Notes: generated from the letters alone by a model not told the origin. DNA of 48,615 nucleotides from Prevotella sp. (GCA_016285075.1 JAEEQB010000035.1:1-48615), one strand, 5' to 3'. Shown: positions 17,680-27,171, numbered from the stretch's first letter. Program-made: numbers and translations.

Positions 17680-18206
17680 ACAAGTTTGATGACATCGAGC
17701 AACTGCTTAAACCGCAATGTGAGTTCAAGGCGTCGGAGACGTTGAAGCAGGAGGTTATGCAGAAGGCGCGCGAGGAAGTGAGTCCTCGTCGAACGGTGAG
17801 GCTATGGCCTTGGCTGGCTGCCGCCTGCGTAGTGGGATTTATGATGATGCTGCTCATGCCGCCCAAGTCGGCAACTGACGGTGAACAGCCCGTGGCAAAG
17901 GTCAAAACAGCGAAGGCCTCAGAGCCCAAACAGGCTGAGACAACACCCGAGCCCACCACCGTCAAGGTTGAGACGCCGAAGCAGCCAAAGGCTCAGAAAC
18001 CTCGCAGGAAGGTCAGCAGAGCGGAACAATCCGAGCCGCAGGAAGAGCCCGTCCAGATGAGTGAGGAAACGCGGATGGAGCTGCTGCTGGCAAGTCTCAA
18101 CAAAGATGTGCCGCAGATGGAAGAAATCGATACTGAAGAAGAGATTCGCCAGATACGCATGCGCGGCGAACGACTGATAAGCATGTATGAAGAAAACGAC
18201 CAATAA
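17676..18206 (+). CDS. Putative anti-sigma factor, single-pass membrane protein
   Basis: The protein has 176 residues: a cytoplasmic N-terminal region of about 40 residues (MNKFDDIEQLLKPQCEF...), one membrane segment (LAAACVVGFMMMLLM, near residues 46-61), and a Pro/Lys/Glu-rich exposed stretch of about 70 residues, then a charged helix. Position, 4-base overlap with the sigma gene and topology support an anti-sigma role. I see no zinc-binding HxxxCxxC motif, so assignment rests on context. The exposed low-complexity region may sense an envelope signal or be a proteolysis site. Confidence 0.65.
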   Translation: MNKFDDIEQLLKPQCEFKASETLKQEVMQKAREEVSPRRTVRLWPWLAAACVVGFMMMLLMPPKSATDGEQPVAKVKTAKASEPKQAETTPEPTTVKVETPKQPKAQKPRRKVSRAEQSEPQEEPVQMSEETRMELLLASLNKDVPQMEEIDTEEEIRQIRMRGERLISMYEENDQ

Positions 18207-18225
18207 ACAACAACTGAAAACAGAT

Positions 18226-19365
18226 ATGAAACGCATTATTTCTTTAACCATATTAGCAGCCATGCAACTGGTTTGCATAGCTCAGGAAAACCCCAAGTTG
18301 GAGAGCCTCTATGCCTATCTGAAGGCCAAGGGCTTAGTGAAATACTATACCCTCAGCAATAAGAACCAGGAGGGGCTCCGCAAGCGTTACGACTTCAACT
18401 TTGGACTTCATGACGACGGGCCTGCCCCCATCAAGGACTTCATGGGCAGGCTGCTCGATGCAAAGGAAGACAGCGCCGTACGTGCAGAATGGCGCTCTTA
18501 CCGCGAAGCTTTTCATGTAATCCGCAGAACGCTGAGCGAACTGACTGAAGATGCCGCCGAGAGCTACAGCTACGAGTATCACCAGAACGGGCACGACACC
18601 ATTATCACCACCATCGCCTTGAAACCCTACGAAAACGAACCGATACCTAAGAAATTTGAATATCCGGAAAATGACAACTATGGTACTGGCAAAACGCCCG
18701 AAATGGTTTATTTCCGTTATACAGACTCAGATGGTGGACTTAAATGGCGTATGGATCGCATCGGCGTTGGGGAACTCAGAGTCAACACAATTGTCGATAC
18801 AACCCTCTATGCCACCAAGGACTTTGATGTCGATGCCCTCCACAAGATCATACAACCATTGTTCAAAGACAAATCCATTAAGCGACATGAGATTCATTGC
18901 GTGCACGACAGCACCTTCGATGTCTATACCATTGACAATAGCACTCCTTTTATTGAAGGCTTTATGAGGGCAGAGCAAAGCGTGCGCCGTCAAGGTGACA
19001 ACCGTCTGACTGTCTATAAGTTCACCTCTGAGGAAAAGGCCAAGCTGAAGCTCCATCAGGTGATGGAATGTGTGCGCCAGTATATTGCCGACCATCCGAG
19101 GGAAGCCTACACCATCTTTTCCGACGAGTACTTCCCACCGCTGAATCCCGCAAGGATGTTCAGGGGAGAATCATGCCGGAATATGTATGAAATTGACGAG
19201 CCTCGCAAGTCGATGACTATCGATGCCATCATGGACGAGAACGGGTTCTACATTCTCATCAACATTTGGGACGATGATGAATACCTTCCTATGAATTGGA
19301 AACACATGAAGGAAATGGTGAACGGCAAGAAGACGTACTTCAAATTTGACGAATCTTGGCCGTAA
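18226..19365 (+). CDS. Secreted protein of unknown function in an ECF sigma operon
   Basis: I choose ATG 18226 (MKRIISLTILAAMQLVCIAQ) because it gives a clean Sec signal peptide; the frame is open from 18187 but that would overlap the previous gene. The mature protein (about 360 residues) starts ENPKLESLYAYLKAKGLVKYY. It has no further membrane segment and is rich in charged and aromatic residues. I do not recognise a domain. It lies 19 bases after the putative anti-sigma gene, so it is probably an envelope component or target of that regulatory unit. Its 3' end directly abuts a Fic-like gene remnant. Confidence 0.7.
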   Translation: MKRIISLTILAAMQLVCIAQENPKLESLYAYLKAKGLVKYYTLSNKNQEGLRKRYDFNFGLHDDGPAPIKDFMGRLLDAKEDSAVRAEWRSYREAFHVIRRTLSELTEDAAESYSYEYHQNGHDTIITTIALKPYENEPIPKKFEYPENDNYGTGKTPEMVYFRYTDSDGGLKWRMDRIGVGELRVNTIVDTTLYATKDFDVDALHKIIQPLFKDKSIKRHEIHCVHDSTFDVYTIDNSTPFIEGFMRAEQSVRRQGDNRLTVYKFTSEEKAKLKLHQVMECVRQYIADHPREAYTIFSDEYFPPLNPARMFRGESCRNMYEIDEPRKSMTIDAIMDENGFYILINIWDDDEYLPMNWKHMKEMVNGKKTYFKFDESWP

Positions 19366-19576
19366 ATACGATGACAGCGATGACGACAGAGCGGGTCATC
19401 CGTTGTTGATTATCGAGTTCAAGGACCGTTCCGAATACATCTCTGCCCTGAAACAGATCAGAACTGAAGGATCAGACGAATACCTGATCGCATTCTTCTT
19501 CAAGACTGCTATCAAACGTATGAAGAACGAACTTTCCCAGAAGCGGAAGAATTCTCTTCCGATGACGTTCTTCTAA
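19346..19576 (+). pseudogene. C-terminal remnant of a Fic-family gene (tentative)
   Basis: A 76-codon frame overlaps the end of the previous gene and reads AGHPLLIIEFKDRSEYISAL, then a stretch ending FFFKTAIKRM and NSLPMTFF. This resembles the segment after the Fic core in Bacteroidetes Fic proteins (YP-x-I-I-x-x-x-DR-x-x-Y-x-x-AL, then a helix ending the protein). The Fic motif HPFxxGNGR itself is absent, so only the tail remains. It has no start-site features of its own. The Fic assignment is from pattern memory and is uncertain. Confidence 0.4.
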
Positions 19577-19780
19577 AAGTGCCACCGACAAGTTCGATTA
19601 ACCCGCATTGCAGGGGTAGCCAATGCGGGTCAAGACAAACGTCACCTTGCCGAACTGCCACTGGCGAGAGTTGGATTGGCAAACTGAGCAACAGCGAATT
19701 AAGAGAGGTTTTCAGAACAAATGGAGGCGCGTAGCAGTTTGTACGCGCCTCCATTTTGTTATGTGCTATCGTCAAGACTT
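19577..19780. other. Intergenic region with two inverted repeats
   Basis: ACCCGCATTG (19601-19610) is inverted exactly at 19621-19630 around ten bases. A stronger terminator lies at 19719-19756. No gene is supported. Confidence 0.6.
19719..19756. terminator. Bidirectional terminator after cysK
   Basis: AAATGGAGGCGCGTA (19719-19733) is inverted perfectly at 19742-19756, with an eight-base loop and A/T-rich flanks on both sides. It ends 24 bases after the cysK stop on the minus strand. Confidence 0.8.
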
Positions 19781-20728
19781 TTAGAGAGGATAATCCTCGA
19801 AAGCGTAAAGCACGGTAGAAAGATAGCGCTCACCCGTATCAGGCAGCAGCACCACGATCTTCTTGCCCTTGTTTTCCGGACGCTGCGCCACCTGGATGGC
19901 TGCGAAGAGAGCTGCCCCTGCCGAGATGCCTACGAGCAGACCTTCCTGCTGAGCTATCTCACGACCTGTACGGATGGCATCGTCGTTCTCTACGTCGAAC
20001 ACCTCGTCAATCACTCCGGCATCATAGGTCTTGGGCACGAAGCCTGCACCGATACCCTGAATCTTGTGGGGGCCGCTCTGACCGCCGTTCAACACAGGCG
20101 AAGATTTCGGCTCTACGGCAATCACCTGTACATTGGGGTTCTGTTCTTTCAGATATTTGCCCGTGCCACTAATAGTGCCGCCAGTGCCTACGCCGCCAAT
20201 GAAGATGTCCACTTGTCCGTCGGTGTCGCGCCAGATCTCAGGTCCCGTGGTGGCATAGTGCTTGGCGGGGTTGGCAGCGTTCTCAAACTGCTGCAGGATG
20301 ACTGCACCGGGAATGGAGTCACGCAACTCCTCGGCAGCGAGGATGGCGCCTGGCATACCGTCCTTACCAGAGGTGAGACGCACCTCAGCTCCGTATGCCT
20401 TCACGAGGTTCCTGCGCTCAATGCTCATGGTCTCGGGCATGGTAAGGATAAGATGATAGCCCTTGACGGCCGAAACCAGTGCCAATCCTACGCCTGTGTT
20501 GCCGCTAGTGGGTTCGATGATGGTGGCACCGGGCTTCAGTATACCTTTTGCCTCGGCATCCTCAATCATCGCCAGAGCGATACGGTCCTTCACGCTGCCG
20601 CCGGGATTAAAAAACTCTACTTTGGCAATAACCGGGGTTTCAAGACCCTTTGCCGTTGAATACTTGTTGAGCTCCAGAAGTGGGGTGTTGCCGACGAGCT
20701 CTGTCAGCTGCTTTGCAATTTTACTCAT
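19781..20728 (-). CDS. cysK: Cysteine synthase A (O-acetylserine sulfhydrylase)
   Basis: CysK makes cysteine from O-acetylserine and sulfide with PLP. I start it at ATG 20728 (MSKIAKQL), preceded by AGGTAAGGAT; the frame is open to 20779 but that ATG would lie inside the -7 box (20777-20784). The product has 315 residues. The PLP Lys lies in NPGGSVKDR (near residue 47), the substrate loop is TSGNTGVG, and the phosphate-binding loop is [12 protein letters not shown]. Two 18-bp dyads at 20807-20824 and 20829-20846 precede the promoter and also occur at other sulfur-related operons in this window, so it likely belongs to a shared cysteine regulon. It ends in a strong terminator. Confidence 0.96.
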   Translation of the reverse strand: MSKIAKQLTELVGNTPLLELNKYSTAKGLETPVIAKVEFFNPGGSVKDRIALAMIEDAEAKGILKPGATIIEPTSGNTGVGLALVSAVKGYHLILTMPETMSIERRNLVKAYGAEVRLTSGKDGMPGAILAAEELRDSIPGAVILQQFENAANPAKHYATTGPEIWRDTDGQVDIFIGGVGTGGTISGTGKYLKEQNPNVQVIAVEPKSSPVLNGGQSGPHKIQGIGAGFVPKTYDAGVIDEVFDVENDDAIRTGREIAQQEGLLVGISAGAALFAAIQVAQRPENKGKKIVVLLPDTGERYLSTVLYAFEDYPL

Positions 20729-20776
20729 ATCCTTACCTATTTTTATTTGTTGATATATTGTTTCTGAATCACGCTG

Positions 20777-20846
20777 CAAAGGTACGGCGATTTTCCCACT
20801 CCTACAATACCACGGGCATGTTATTTACATACCACAAACATGGTAT
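20777..20846 (-). promoter_or_regulatory. cysK promoter with two 18-bp dyad operators
   Basis: The -7 box TACCTTTG is at 20777-20784. In the gene direction the proximal dyad ATAACATGCCCGTGGTAT (20807-20824) is centred 35 bp from the box centre and the distal dyad ATACCATGTTTGTGGTAT (20829-20846) 57 bp. ATTG at the inner edge of the proximal dyad serves as the -33 element. Confidence 0.75.
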
Positions 20847-20903
20847 TTTGGCATTTCTGCAGCCATTTCACTCCATTCGGCGGTCAACTGAGGGGCGAAG
20901 ATG

Positions 20904-21233
20904 TCAGTTTTTCTTCGTTGGTTTCTCCTCCTTTTTGGCGGGCTCTTCGTTTTTTACTTCAGTGGCCTGGTAGCCGAACTTCTGGAAGCTTTTGATAATA
21001 GACTCCGAGTTGGTCTTATCGCCATCATAGGTGATGGTGACGCGCTGCTCGTCAATGTTACATTCAATCTGCTTCACACCTTTCTCGAAGCGCAGGTTAC
21101 CCTTGATCTTCTTCTCGCAGTTCTCGCAGTGCATCTGCGGCTGGGTGGTTACTACAACGGTTTTAACAACCTTTGCCATTCCGACCATTGCGGTCAGTAA
21201 CATGGCACTTAATACTAATGCTTTTTTCATCAT
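20904..21233 (-). CDS. Exported heavy-metal-associated (HMA) domain protein
   Basis: This 109-residue protein has a signal peptide (ending near VGMAK) and one HMA ferredoxin-like domain with MHCENC (Cys36, Cys39), the soft-metal (Cu(I), Zn or Hg) binding motif. The domain ends with FQKFGYQATEV and is followed by a Lys/Glu/Pro-rich tail. It is the last gene after a TonB receptor and a small exported Cys/His protein, a trio typical of Bacteroidetes heavy-metal handling. It probably binds or passes metal in the periplasm. ATG at 21233 or the next codon could be used. Confidence 0.82.
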   Translation of the reverse strand: MMKKALVLSAMLLTAMVGMAKVVKTVVVTTQPQMHCENCEKKIKGNLRFEKGVKQIECNIDEQRVTITYDGDKTNSESIIKSFQKFGYQATEVKNEEPAKKEEKPTKKN

Positions 21234-21299
21234 CTAATCTATTTTGGTTTATATTTTCAAACTCTTCTTTCTTTTCTCTGGATGCTGACTTCTGAGTCT

Positions 21300-23258
21300 T
21301 CACAGTCTTCCGAAATTGATACGGATGCCTGCATAGAACATGGCGCCGTGAACGGGTCCCCAAACCATGGTGGGGTCAAAGCTGCTGCTCCAGGGGTCCT
21401 CGGCATTGATAATGATCTGCTTCTGCCGGAAACCTGTCAGGTTCTCTCCACCGATGTAGATGGAAAAATGACGGAACCAACGGGTAATCTGTGCCGACAC
21501 CTGCTCGTAGGCATGGAAACGCTCATTCCATAGTCCGTTGACAGGTTTAGGCATCCGTCCGCCACCATTCAGCTGAAGTGTAGCATCCACCTGCCAGAGT
21601 CCGAGGGGTGTCTTGTAGCTGGCAGTGACTAGTCCCTTATAGCGGCTGGTCAGCGGTTTTTCCATCAGTTCGCCTCCGTAGGTACACTTCACATCGTTCC
21701 ATCGCCAGGCAGCGGTCAGTTCCAGCCCCTGTACAACAGGATAGGTGGCATCCACCTGCACGGTGTTCGAATACGACTTGCCGTCGAGGTTCATGATGCG
21801 TATCTCCGTTGGGGTGCTGTCGTAGTCGATGACGGCCTGCTGGCTGAAGTTCGTGTGATAGTACTCTGCATTCAATTTGAGCGTCTTACCAAACAGCGGG
21901 ATGTAGAAGGAGCTGCTGACGCCATAGTTCCAGGCACGTTCCTGTTCCAAGTCGTCAATCACCAGCTGGCGGCCACTGGCCAGCAGATTATTGTTCTCTG
22001 CCAATGCATGGACAGTACGGTAACCCTTGCCTGCCGACAGCCGGAAGTTGACGATGTCGTTGGGGGTCAGCTTCAGATGGAAACGGGGCGTGACGAAGGT
22101 GCCGTAGCGACTGCTATGATCAGCTCTCACACCCGCCATTGCCACCAGTTTGTCGTTCAGGTTATAGGTGTACTGGGCATAAATGCCTGGCGTGGTCTCC
22201 TTGTCGTCCTTCGTCAGATAGTCGTAGTTCATCGAGAGACCTGCCGAGAGGTTATGCTGCTCGGTGAAGTTCGTCTCAAACAGCAACTGGGCGTAGGCAT
22301 TCTTCTGGTTCACACTGTAGTGTTTCTCACCGTAATTGGCATCCAGCAGGTGCATCGAAACATTGCCCATCAGTGCTATGTTCGTGCCGTGTTCTGGGTT
22401 GAGAATGAAGGCGTGCTTCATGTAACCCTCGTAACGGTCGGTCTCTATACCTATTTTATAAAAGTGATGGGCATCGGGTGCCGTGTGATGTGTCTGTCCA
22501 CCCTCCCGTTTCTCCTTCACCATACTGATTCCGCCATGAAACAGGTAGGTGTCGCCTTTCCACTTCCAGCGGTTCTGTAGGTTCCACTGGCGAACGTTGG
22601 GCTGGTCGAGAAATCCGTCATTGTTCACATCATGATGAGCAAACTCATCCTGATAGTGAACCAGTATCTCGGTACTCAGCCTGCTGTCCAGATGGACGTT
22701 GGCATCGGCATTGGCCTCCAGGCGTCCTAAGGTGCCACCGTAAAGGTTCACCGTCACCCCTTCGTCATTGTCGGGTTTCAGGTATTCCACGTCTATCTGT
22801 CCCGTGATGCTCTCATAGCCATTACGTACTGACGAGGAGCCCTTCGACACCTGGATGCTGTTCATCCAGGGTCCCGGCACATAGTCCAACGAATAAGGTG
22901 CTGCTGCCCCACGGAAGTTAGGCAGGTTCTCGGTGAGCATCTGGACGTAGGTGCCACTCAGTCCCAGAAGTTTAATCTGCTTGGCTCCTGTTGCGGCATC
23001 GCTGTAGTTCACGTCAACCGAAGGATTCGTCGTAAAGCTCTCGCCCAGGTTGCAGCAGGCCGCCTTGAACAGTTCCTCACGCCCAATCAGCACGGCATTG
23101 GCCGGTCCTGCCACACGGCGTGTTCCTGCACGGCGTGAAGTGATCGTCACATTCTGCAGGTTCTGCGACTTCATCGTATCAGCCTGCAACGAGTCGGTTT
23201 CCTGACCGAAGACCGTCAGGGTCAGCATCATTGCGATGCTGGTTAAAACAATTCTCAT
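21300..23258 (-). CDS. TonB-dependent outer-membrane receptor, heavy-metal type
   Basis: I choose ATG 23258 (MRIVLTSIAMMLTLTVFGQ), preceded by AAGGAAAA and giving a proper signal peptide; upstream ATGs add a non-signal extension. The product has about 652 residues. The plug domain begins at LQNVTITSRRAGTRRV, contains a KAACCNLGESF double-cysteine motif and GTYVQMLTENLPNF, and the beta-barrel ends GIRINFGRL. The Cys-Cys plug motif is characteristic of receptors encoded with HMA proteins in Bacteroidetes. It lies between the small exported Cys/His protein and the HMA protein. It probably imports or senses a metal, likely copper. Confidence 0.85.
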   Translation of the reverse strand: MRIVLTSIAMMLTLTVFGQETDSLQADTMKSQNLQNVTITSRRAGTRRVAGPANAVLIGREELFKAACCNLGESFTTNPSVDVNYSDAATGAKQIKLLGLSGTYVQMLTENLPNFRGAAAPYSLDYVPGPWMNSIQVSKGSSSVRNGYESITGQIDVEYLKPDNDEGVTVNLYGGTLGRLEANADANVHLDSRLSTEILVHYQDEFAHHDVNNDGFLDQPNVRQWNLQNRWKWKGDTYLFHGGISMVKEKREGGQTHHTAPDAHHFYKIGIETDRYEGYMKHAFILNPEHGTNIALMGNVSMHLLDANYGEKHYSVNQKNAYAQLLFETNFTEQHNLSAGLSMNYDYLTKDDKETTPGIYAQYTYNLNDKLVAMAGVRADHSSRYGTFVTPRFHLKLTPNDIVNFRLSAGKGYRTVHALAENNNLLASGRQLVIDDLEQERAWNYGVSSSFYIPLFGKTLKLNAEYYHTNFSQQAVIDYDSTPTEIRIMNLDGKSYSNTVQVDATYPVVQGLELTAAWRWNDVKCTYGGELMEKPLTSRYKGLVTASYKTPLGLWQVDATLQLNGGGRMPKPVNGLWNERFHAYEQVSAQITRWFRHFSIYIGGENLTGFRQKQIIINAEDPWSSSFDPTMVWGPVHGAMFYAGIRINFGRL

Positions 23259-23369
23259 TGTGTCGTTTTCCTTGATGTTAATATGATACATGTGAACATC
23301 CCCGCCATACGGGGACACGAAACAAACCGAATGTGAGCACCCTTGCTCCCATCCGCTATCATATCAAAA

Positions 23370-23759
23370 TCAAATCAGAAGCACTTGTATGAAGTTCAAG
23401 TAGGCGCGAGGTGGACTTTTCCAGACCTCACGGATGAACAGAACTTCAGCCTTGTTCTCTGTCGTTGCCATCCACTCTGCAACAACGCCAGGCAGAACAG
23501 CCAGCAACGGCAGGAACACATGAAAGTCATAATTCACCGACTGTGCCACGTTCGTTGGCGACAATTCCACATGTTCCACTGACATACAGTCGGAGCGCAT
23601 GTCACAGTTCATGTTGTCCATGCCGTCACCGCTGTTGAATACAGTCATCACCTTCAGTGTTCCTGTATGTGCACAGCGTGTGATGTTAACCCCGCTTCCA
23701 ATCAACAAGATTGTCAGTGAAAGCAGTACCGACAGCATAATGTGACAAAACTTCTTCAT
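23370..23759 (-). CDS. Small exported Cys/His protein, HYC_CC_PP-like
   Basis: The protein has 129 residues: a hydrophobic N-terminal segment (MKKFCHIMLSVLLSLTILLI) followed by SGVNITRCAHTG, a C-rich middle (MNCDMRSDC) and a second hydrophobic stretch (HVFLPLLAVLPGVVA). It fits the small Bacteroidetes family annotated HYC_CC_PP that accompanies metal TonB receptors. It is the first gene of the metal trio. Its ATG is only eight bases from the end of the -7 box (23768-23775), so the mRNA should be leaderless or nearly so. Confidence 0.65.
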   Translation of the reverse strand: MKKFCHIMLSVLLSLTILLIGSGVNITRCAHTGTLKVMTVFNSGDGMDNMNCDMRSDCMSVEHVELSPTNVAQSVNYDFHVFLPLLAVLPGVVAEWMATTENKAEVLFIREVWKSPPRAYLNFIQVLLI

Positions 23760-23767
23760 TCCGGCTG

Positions 23768-23775
23768 CAAAGTTA
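23768..23775 (-). promoter_or_regulatory. -7 promoter box for the metal trio, implying a leaderless mRNA
   Basis: TAACTTTG on the minus strand ends eight bases before the ATG at 23759. With the usual start about seven bases after the box, the leader would be zero to a few bases. Confidence 0.6.
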
Positions 23776-23836
23776 CTATTTTTTTCCTAATTCTCTCCTC
23801 TTGAGAGCAAACACTTAAATATGTTTAACAAAAAAA

Positions 23837-25009
23837 CTATACATCCTTGTTCACCATCGCTGCCACGCAGGAGTCTGACCATACATTTTCTGCCGTTTCC
23901 ACCATGTCGATGATGGTATAGATAGGCAGGATGATGCCAAGGACGGCTACAGGTGCTCCCACGCCCGACATCAGCGAGAGAGTGAGAAAATAGCAACCCA
24001 TAGGCACACCCGCATTGCCAACGGCAGAGATGACGGAGATGAGAATCCACAAGAGAATCGTTGTCCACGTCAGGGGAATAGCACCGTTCTGCATCACGAA
24101 CAGCGAGGTGACAAGAATGAAGGCTGCACAACCGTTCATATTAATGGTGGTACAGATAGGAAGCACGAAGCGAGCCACATTCTTCCTAACACCCAGACGC
24201 CTTTCGGCAGTATCCATCGTCACAGGCAAGGTGGCAGCACTGCTCTTGGTGAAGAGCGCCATCAGCACGGCAGGCATCATCCTGCCTAGCACATAGACAG
24301 GATTCAGGCCCCGCGCCAAAAGGAACAACGGAAGCACCACGAAGAACTGTATGACGTTGCCGCCCAAGACCACCAGCACATATTTACCAATAGAACCGGC
24401 CACCACACCTGCCGACACCTGTGCTGACAACTGGGCAGAGAAGGCCACAATGCCTAATGGCAAAGTCCAGATCAGCCAACGGATAAGCAGGAAAAGAAGT
24501 TCCTGCAATCCAAGGAGTCCCTTTATTACCACAGCTTTATTCTCAGAATCGGGCAGTTTTGATAGTCCAATGCCGATGGCAAAGGCCAGCAGAAGCAAGG
24601 ACAGCACATTGCCTTCGAGGAAGGGTTTAACGATGTTATTAGGAATGACGCTGAGAATATGCTCCGAATATGTTACAGACGGTTCTTGCGTCCCTTCGGC
24701 AACAGATTCTACAGGCAGATTTCCCGGAGCAATGAGCACATAGAAAATAGCCCCTACAACAGCAGCGGCGAAAGTAGTGAGCAGGGTATAGGTCAGTGTA
24801 CGGCCAAAGATCTTACCAGAGCCCTTCCAGCCAAAGGTAGCAAAGGTAGAAATCACCGCCAACACGATAGTCGGCACCGCCAGCAACTGGAAAAGTCGTG
24901 TATAGACTGTCGCCACAAAGTTCATGACTTCATTGAGCCACGATATGCCTAATAATCCTAATATCGCACCTACTACGAGTGCTGCTATCCATAATATCGT
25001 TTTTTTCAT
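23837..25009 (-). CDS. Dicarboxylate/amino acid:cation symporter (DAACS family)
   Basis: This 390-residue transporter has about eight membrane segments plus re-entrant loops. The family signature TKSSAATLPVTMDTAE (HP1 Ser-rich hairpin) and NMNGCAAFILVTSLF (TM7 NMxG motif that binds cations) are clear. Family members carry glutamate, aspartate, C4-dicarboxylates, serine/threonine or cystine (TcyP/YdjN). The promoter carries the same dyad as cysK and the sulfur-carrier operon, so cystine is my preferred substrate, by inference only. It is about 20 residues shorter than typical DAACS members. Confidence 0.88.
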   Translation of the reverse strand: MKKTILWIAALVVGAILGLLGISWLNEVMNFVATVYTRLFQLLAVPTIVLAVISTFATFGWKGSGKIFGRTLTYTLLTTFAAAVVGAIFYVLIAPGNLPVESVAEGTQEPSVTYSEHILSVIPNNIVKPFLEGNVLSLLLLAFAIGIGLSKLPDSENKAVVIKGLLGLQELLFLLIRWLIWTLPLGIVAFSAQLSAQVSAGVVAGSIGKYVLVVLGGNVIQFFVVLPLFLLARGLNPVYVLGRMMPAVLMALFTKSSAATLPVTMDTAERRLGVRKNVARFVLPICTTINMNGCAAFILVTSLFVMQNGAIPLTWTTILLWILISVISAVGNAGVPMGCYFLTLSLMSGVGAPVAVLGIILPIYTIIDMVETAENVWSDSCVAAMVNKDV

Positions 25010-25029
25010 ACCTTATTCTTTTTCGTCGG

Positions 25030-25080
25030 CAAAGGTACGAATAATTTATATATCTCAAAATACCAATAGTGCGGTATTTT
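25030..25080 (-). promoter_or_regulatory. Symporter promoter with a dyad operator
   Basis: The -7 box TACCTTTG is at 25030-25037. The dyad ATACCGCACTATTGGTAT (25060-25077, gene direction) is centred exactly 35 bp from the box centre and extends to perfect eight-base arms (25057-25064 and 25073-25080). A TTTG -33 element directly follows it. No second dyad is seen. Confidence 0.75.
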
Positions 25081-25127
25081 AAAAGGGGGCTTTCTCTAAA
25101 ACACAGATGCAGTTGGATTCATTTCAT

Positions 25128-27143
25128 TTATTGTACTTTCAGATAGTGATCAAACCAATTTGTTATTTCTGAAAGGCGCTTGATGCGATTCAGAGGGTGT
25201 CCATTACGAGAAAGTTCATGATTCTCGCCCTTAAAGATAACAATTCTTGAGGGAACATTGTTGTATTTAAGAGCACTGAACATCTGAATACCTTCAGGTA
25301 ATGGACAACGATAATCTTCATCACTGTGAATGAAGAGCGTTGGTGTCTTTACCTTATCGGCATAGGCTAATGGCGACTGACGCCAGAGAGCCTCAACATT
25401 TTGCCAAATGTCGCTGCCTGTATAATTCGGCCCGAAATTAAAGCCGATGTCACTGAGTGTCTCGAAGGTTACCCAATTGGAGATGCTACGCTGTGAGGCT
25501 GCTGCCTTGAAACGATTAGTATGGCCTATAATCCAATTGGTCATCACACCACCATAGGAGCCCCCAGTAACGCCCAGACGATCAGCGTCGATATAATCAA
25601 TCTGAGCCAGAGAAGCATCGACAAACGACATCAAATCGTCATAGTCACGCCCTCCAAAATCGCCTTTTAGTTTTGCGAATTCAGATCCATTACCACTACT
25701 ACCTCGCGGATTGGCAAAGATAACGGCATAGCCCTGGTTTGCCCAGTATTCCATCTCATGGAAGAAACTGATACCATAAGCAGATTTAGGACCGCCATGA
25801 ATGTTCAGGATTGTGGGATACTTTTTATTGGGCTCCCTGTTGACAGGTGGTAGGATGAAACCTCTCAACTGCTGGCCTGCTTTATTCGTGTACTTAATCT
25901 CTTGTGTTTTTGACACAGTGTACTGTTCAAACAGTGAGGTATTGATGTCACTGATGCGCTGAGGGGCAGTCTTTCCATCGAAAGTAAACAACTCCTGTGC
26001 TCCCTGACCATACGAGCCAATAAGCAAATAGCCTTTTTGGTAAGGGATATATTCATCGACAGTGAAACCTGCGGGAGTGAGCAACGTGACCTTTCCATTT
26101 TGGTAAGAGAGCCGTGCTAATGCCGTATAATCCACGTTGGTCGTAGCGTAAACAATGCCTTGTTTTTCAAGAATAACATCAGACCGGTTATTGCCTTTAA
26201 CATCTGAAAGTGTACCACCTCCAATAGGATATTGATCGCCATCATATAGCAATCCACTTTTGCCTGTTACCACATTCAGGCTATAATAAGGTGAATTTGC
26301 CTGTGGATTATCCTCGTTACGGGCAGACACAGAGAGCAACAACGATTCGTTATCAATAAATTTCACCAGCCCATAGCGGACGCTATCTGCAACAGCCCTT
26401 TCCACAGCCTTATTGTTTTTTGTATCTAATACATAAAGATGGTTACCATAAGGTATCTTGAAGCCATGATAGCGTGAATCAATATAAACCAGGAAATTAC
26501 GATTTGGACTAAGTTCCAAAGAACCAATGTTTGCAAGGGTGTCTGTCAACAAAGTCACCTCTCCATTATTATAATAATAAAGTAGTGAGTGTTGAGGTTT
26601 GATGTCTCCACGCCCATTTGACCAGAAAGGAAGGTCCTCAAATATGCGATATCGTTTATCTGCGTCTTTGGTTACCAGAGAGTCGGGCAACACACTACTT
26701 TCCGGCTTCTCACGTTTTGAAGAAGTAAAGTAGAAATGTGTATCATCCAGAAACTTCACCTGACCTACACGATAGGGAATACGCAGCCACTCTTGAGGGC
26801 CGCCATAGCCTTTTGACTGTTTGAGGAATATAGTACTTTCATCCTTTTGCTTTTGAGTAACAATTGCCTCACCGATGATTTCATATCCGCCGAAGTGTCC
26901 TGTGTTTGTCAGTCGTACAGCTTTACCTTCCACCAGTTGGAAGAGGTCGGTTGTGTAATTATCGTCCTTGATATTGGCTTGGCGAAGTGTGAAGAATATC
27001 TCGTCACCGATGGTCTTCACGTTAGAAATGCTCCTGATCTTTGCGAAGAAGTCAATGCCAATGGGTTGCAAATTCGTCTGAGCCTGAGTCCAGACTGACG
27101 TAATGGCTAAGAAGAGACATATAGTTAATCTTGTTTTGTTCAT
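25128..27143 (-). CDS. Exported S9-family peptidase (dipeptidyl/acylaminoacyl peptidase type)
   Basis: This 671-residue enzyme has a Sec signal peptide (ending WTQAQ), an N-terminal beta-propeller and a C-terminal alpha/beta hydrolase domain. The catalytic Ser is in GGSYGGVMTNW, Asp in HSDEDYRCP and His in KGENHELSR; an HGGPKSAYG oxyanion loop precedes them. Such enzymes release dipeptides or acyl-amino acids in the periplasm. It is the last of five consecutive leftward hydrolase genes (28-base gap from the M20 gene), probably transcribed from the operator-controlled promoter at 32785. Confidence 0.92.
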   Translation of the reverse strand: MNKTRLTICLFLAITSVWTQAQTNLQPIGIDFFAKIRSISNVKTIGDEIFFTLRQANIKDDNYTTDLFQLVEGKAVRLTNTGHFGGYEIIGEAIVTQKQKDESTIFLKQSKGYGGPQEWLRIPYRVGQVKFLDDTHFYFTSSKREKPESSVLPDSLVTKDADKRYRIFEDLPFWSNGRGDIKPQHSLLYYYNNGEVTLLTDTLANIGSLELSPNRNFLVYIDSRYHGFKIPYGNHLYVLDTKNNKAVERAVADSVRYGLVKFIDNESLLLSVSARNEDNPQANSPYYSLNVVTGKSGLLYDGDQYPIGGGTLSDVKGNNRSDVILEKQGIVYATTNVDYTALARLSYQNGKVTLLTPAGFTVDEYIPYQKGYLLIGSYGQGAQELFTFDGKTAPQRISDINTSLFEQYTVSKTQEIKYTNKAGQQLRGFILPPVNREPNKKYPTILNIHGGPKSAYGISFFHEMEYWANQGYAVIFANPRGSSGNGSEFAKLKGDFGGRDYDDLMSFVDASLAQIDYIDADRLGVTGGSYGGVMTNWIIGHTNRFKAAASQRSISNWVTFETLSDIGFNFGPNYTGSDIWQNVEALWRQSPLAYADKVKTPTLFIHSDEDYRCPLPEGIQMFSALKYNNVPSRIVIFKGENHELSRNGHPLNRIKRLSEITNWFDHYLKVQ

Positions 27144-27171
27144 GATTGATTTTGTTGTAATTATAATATAA

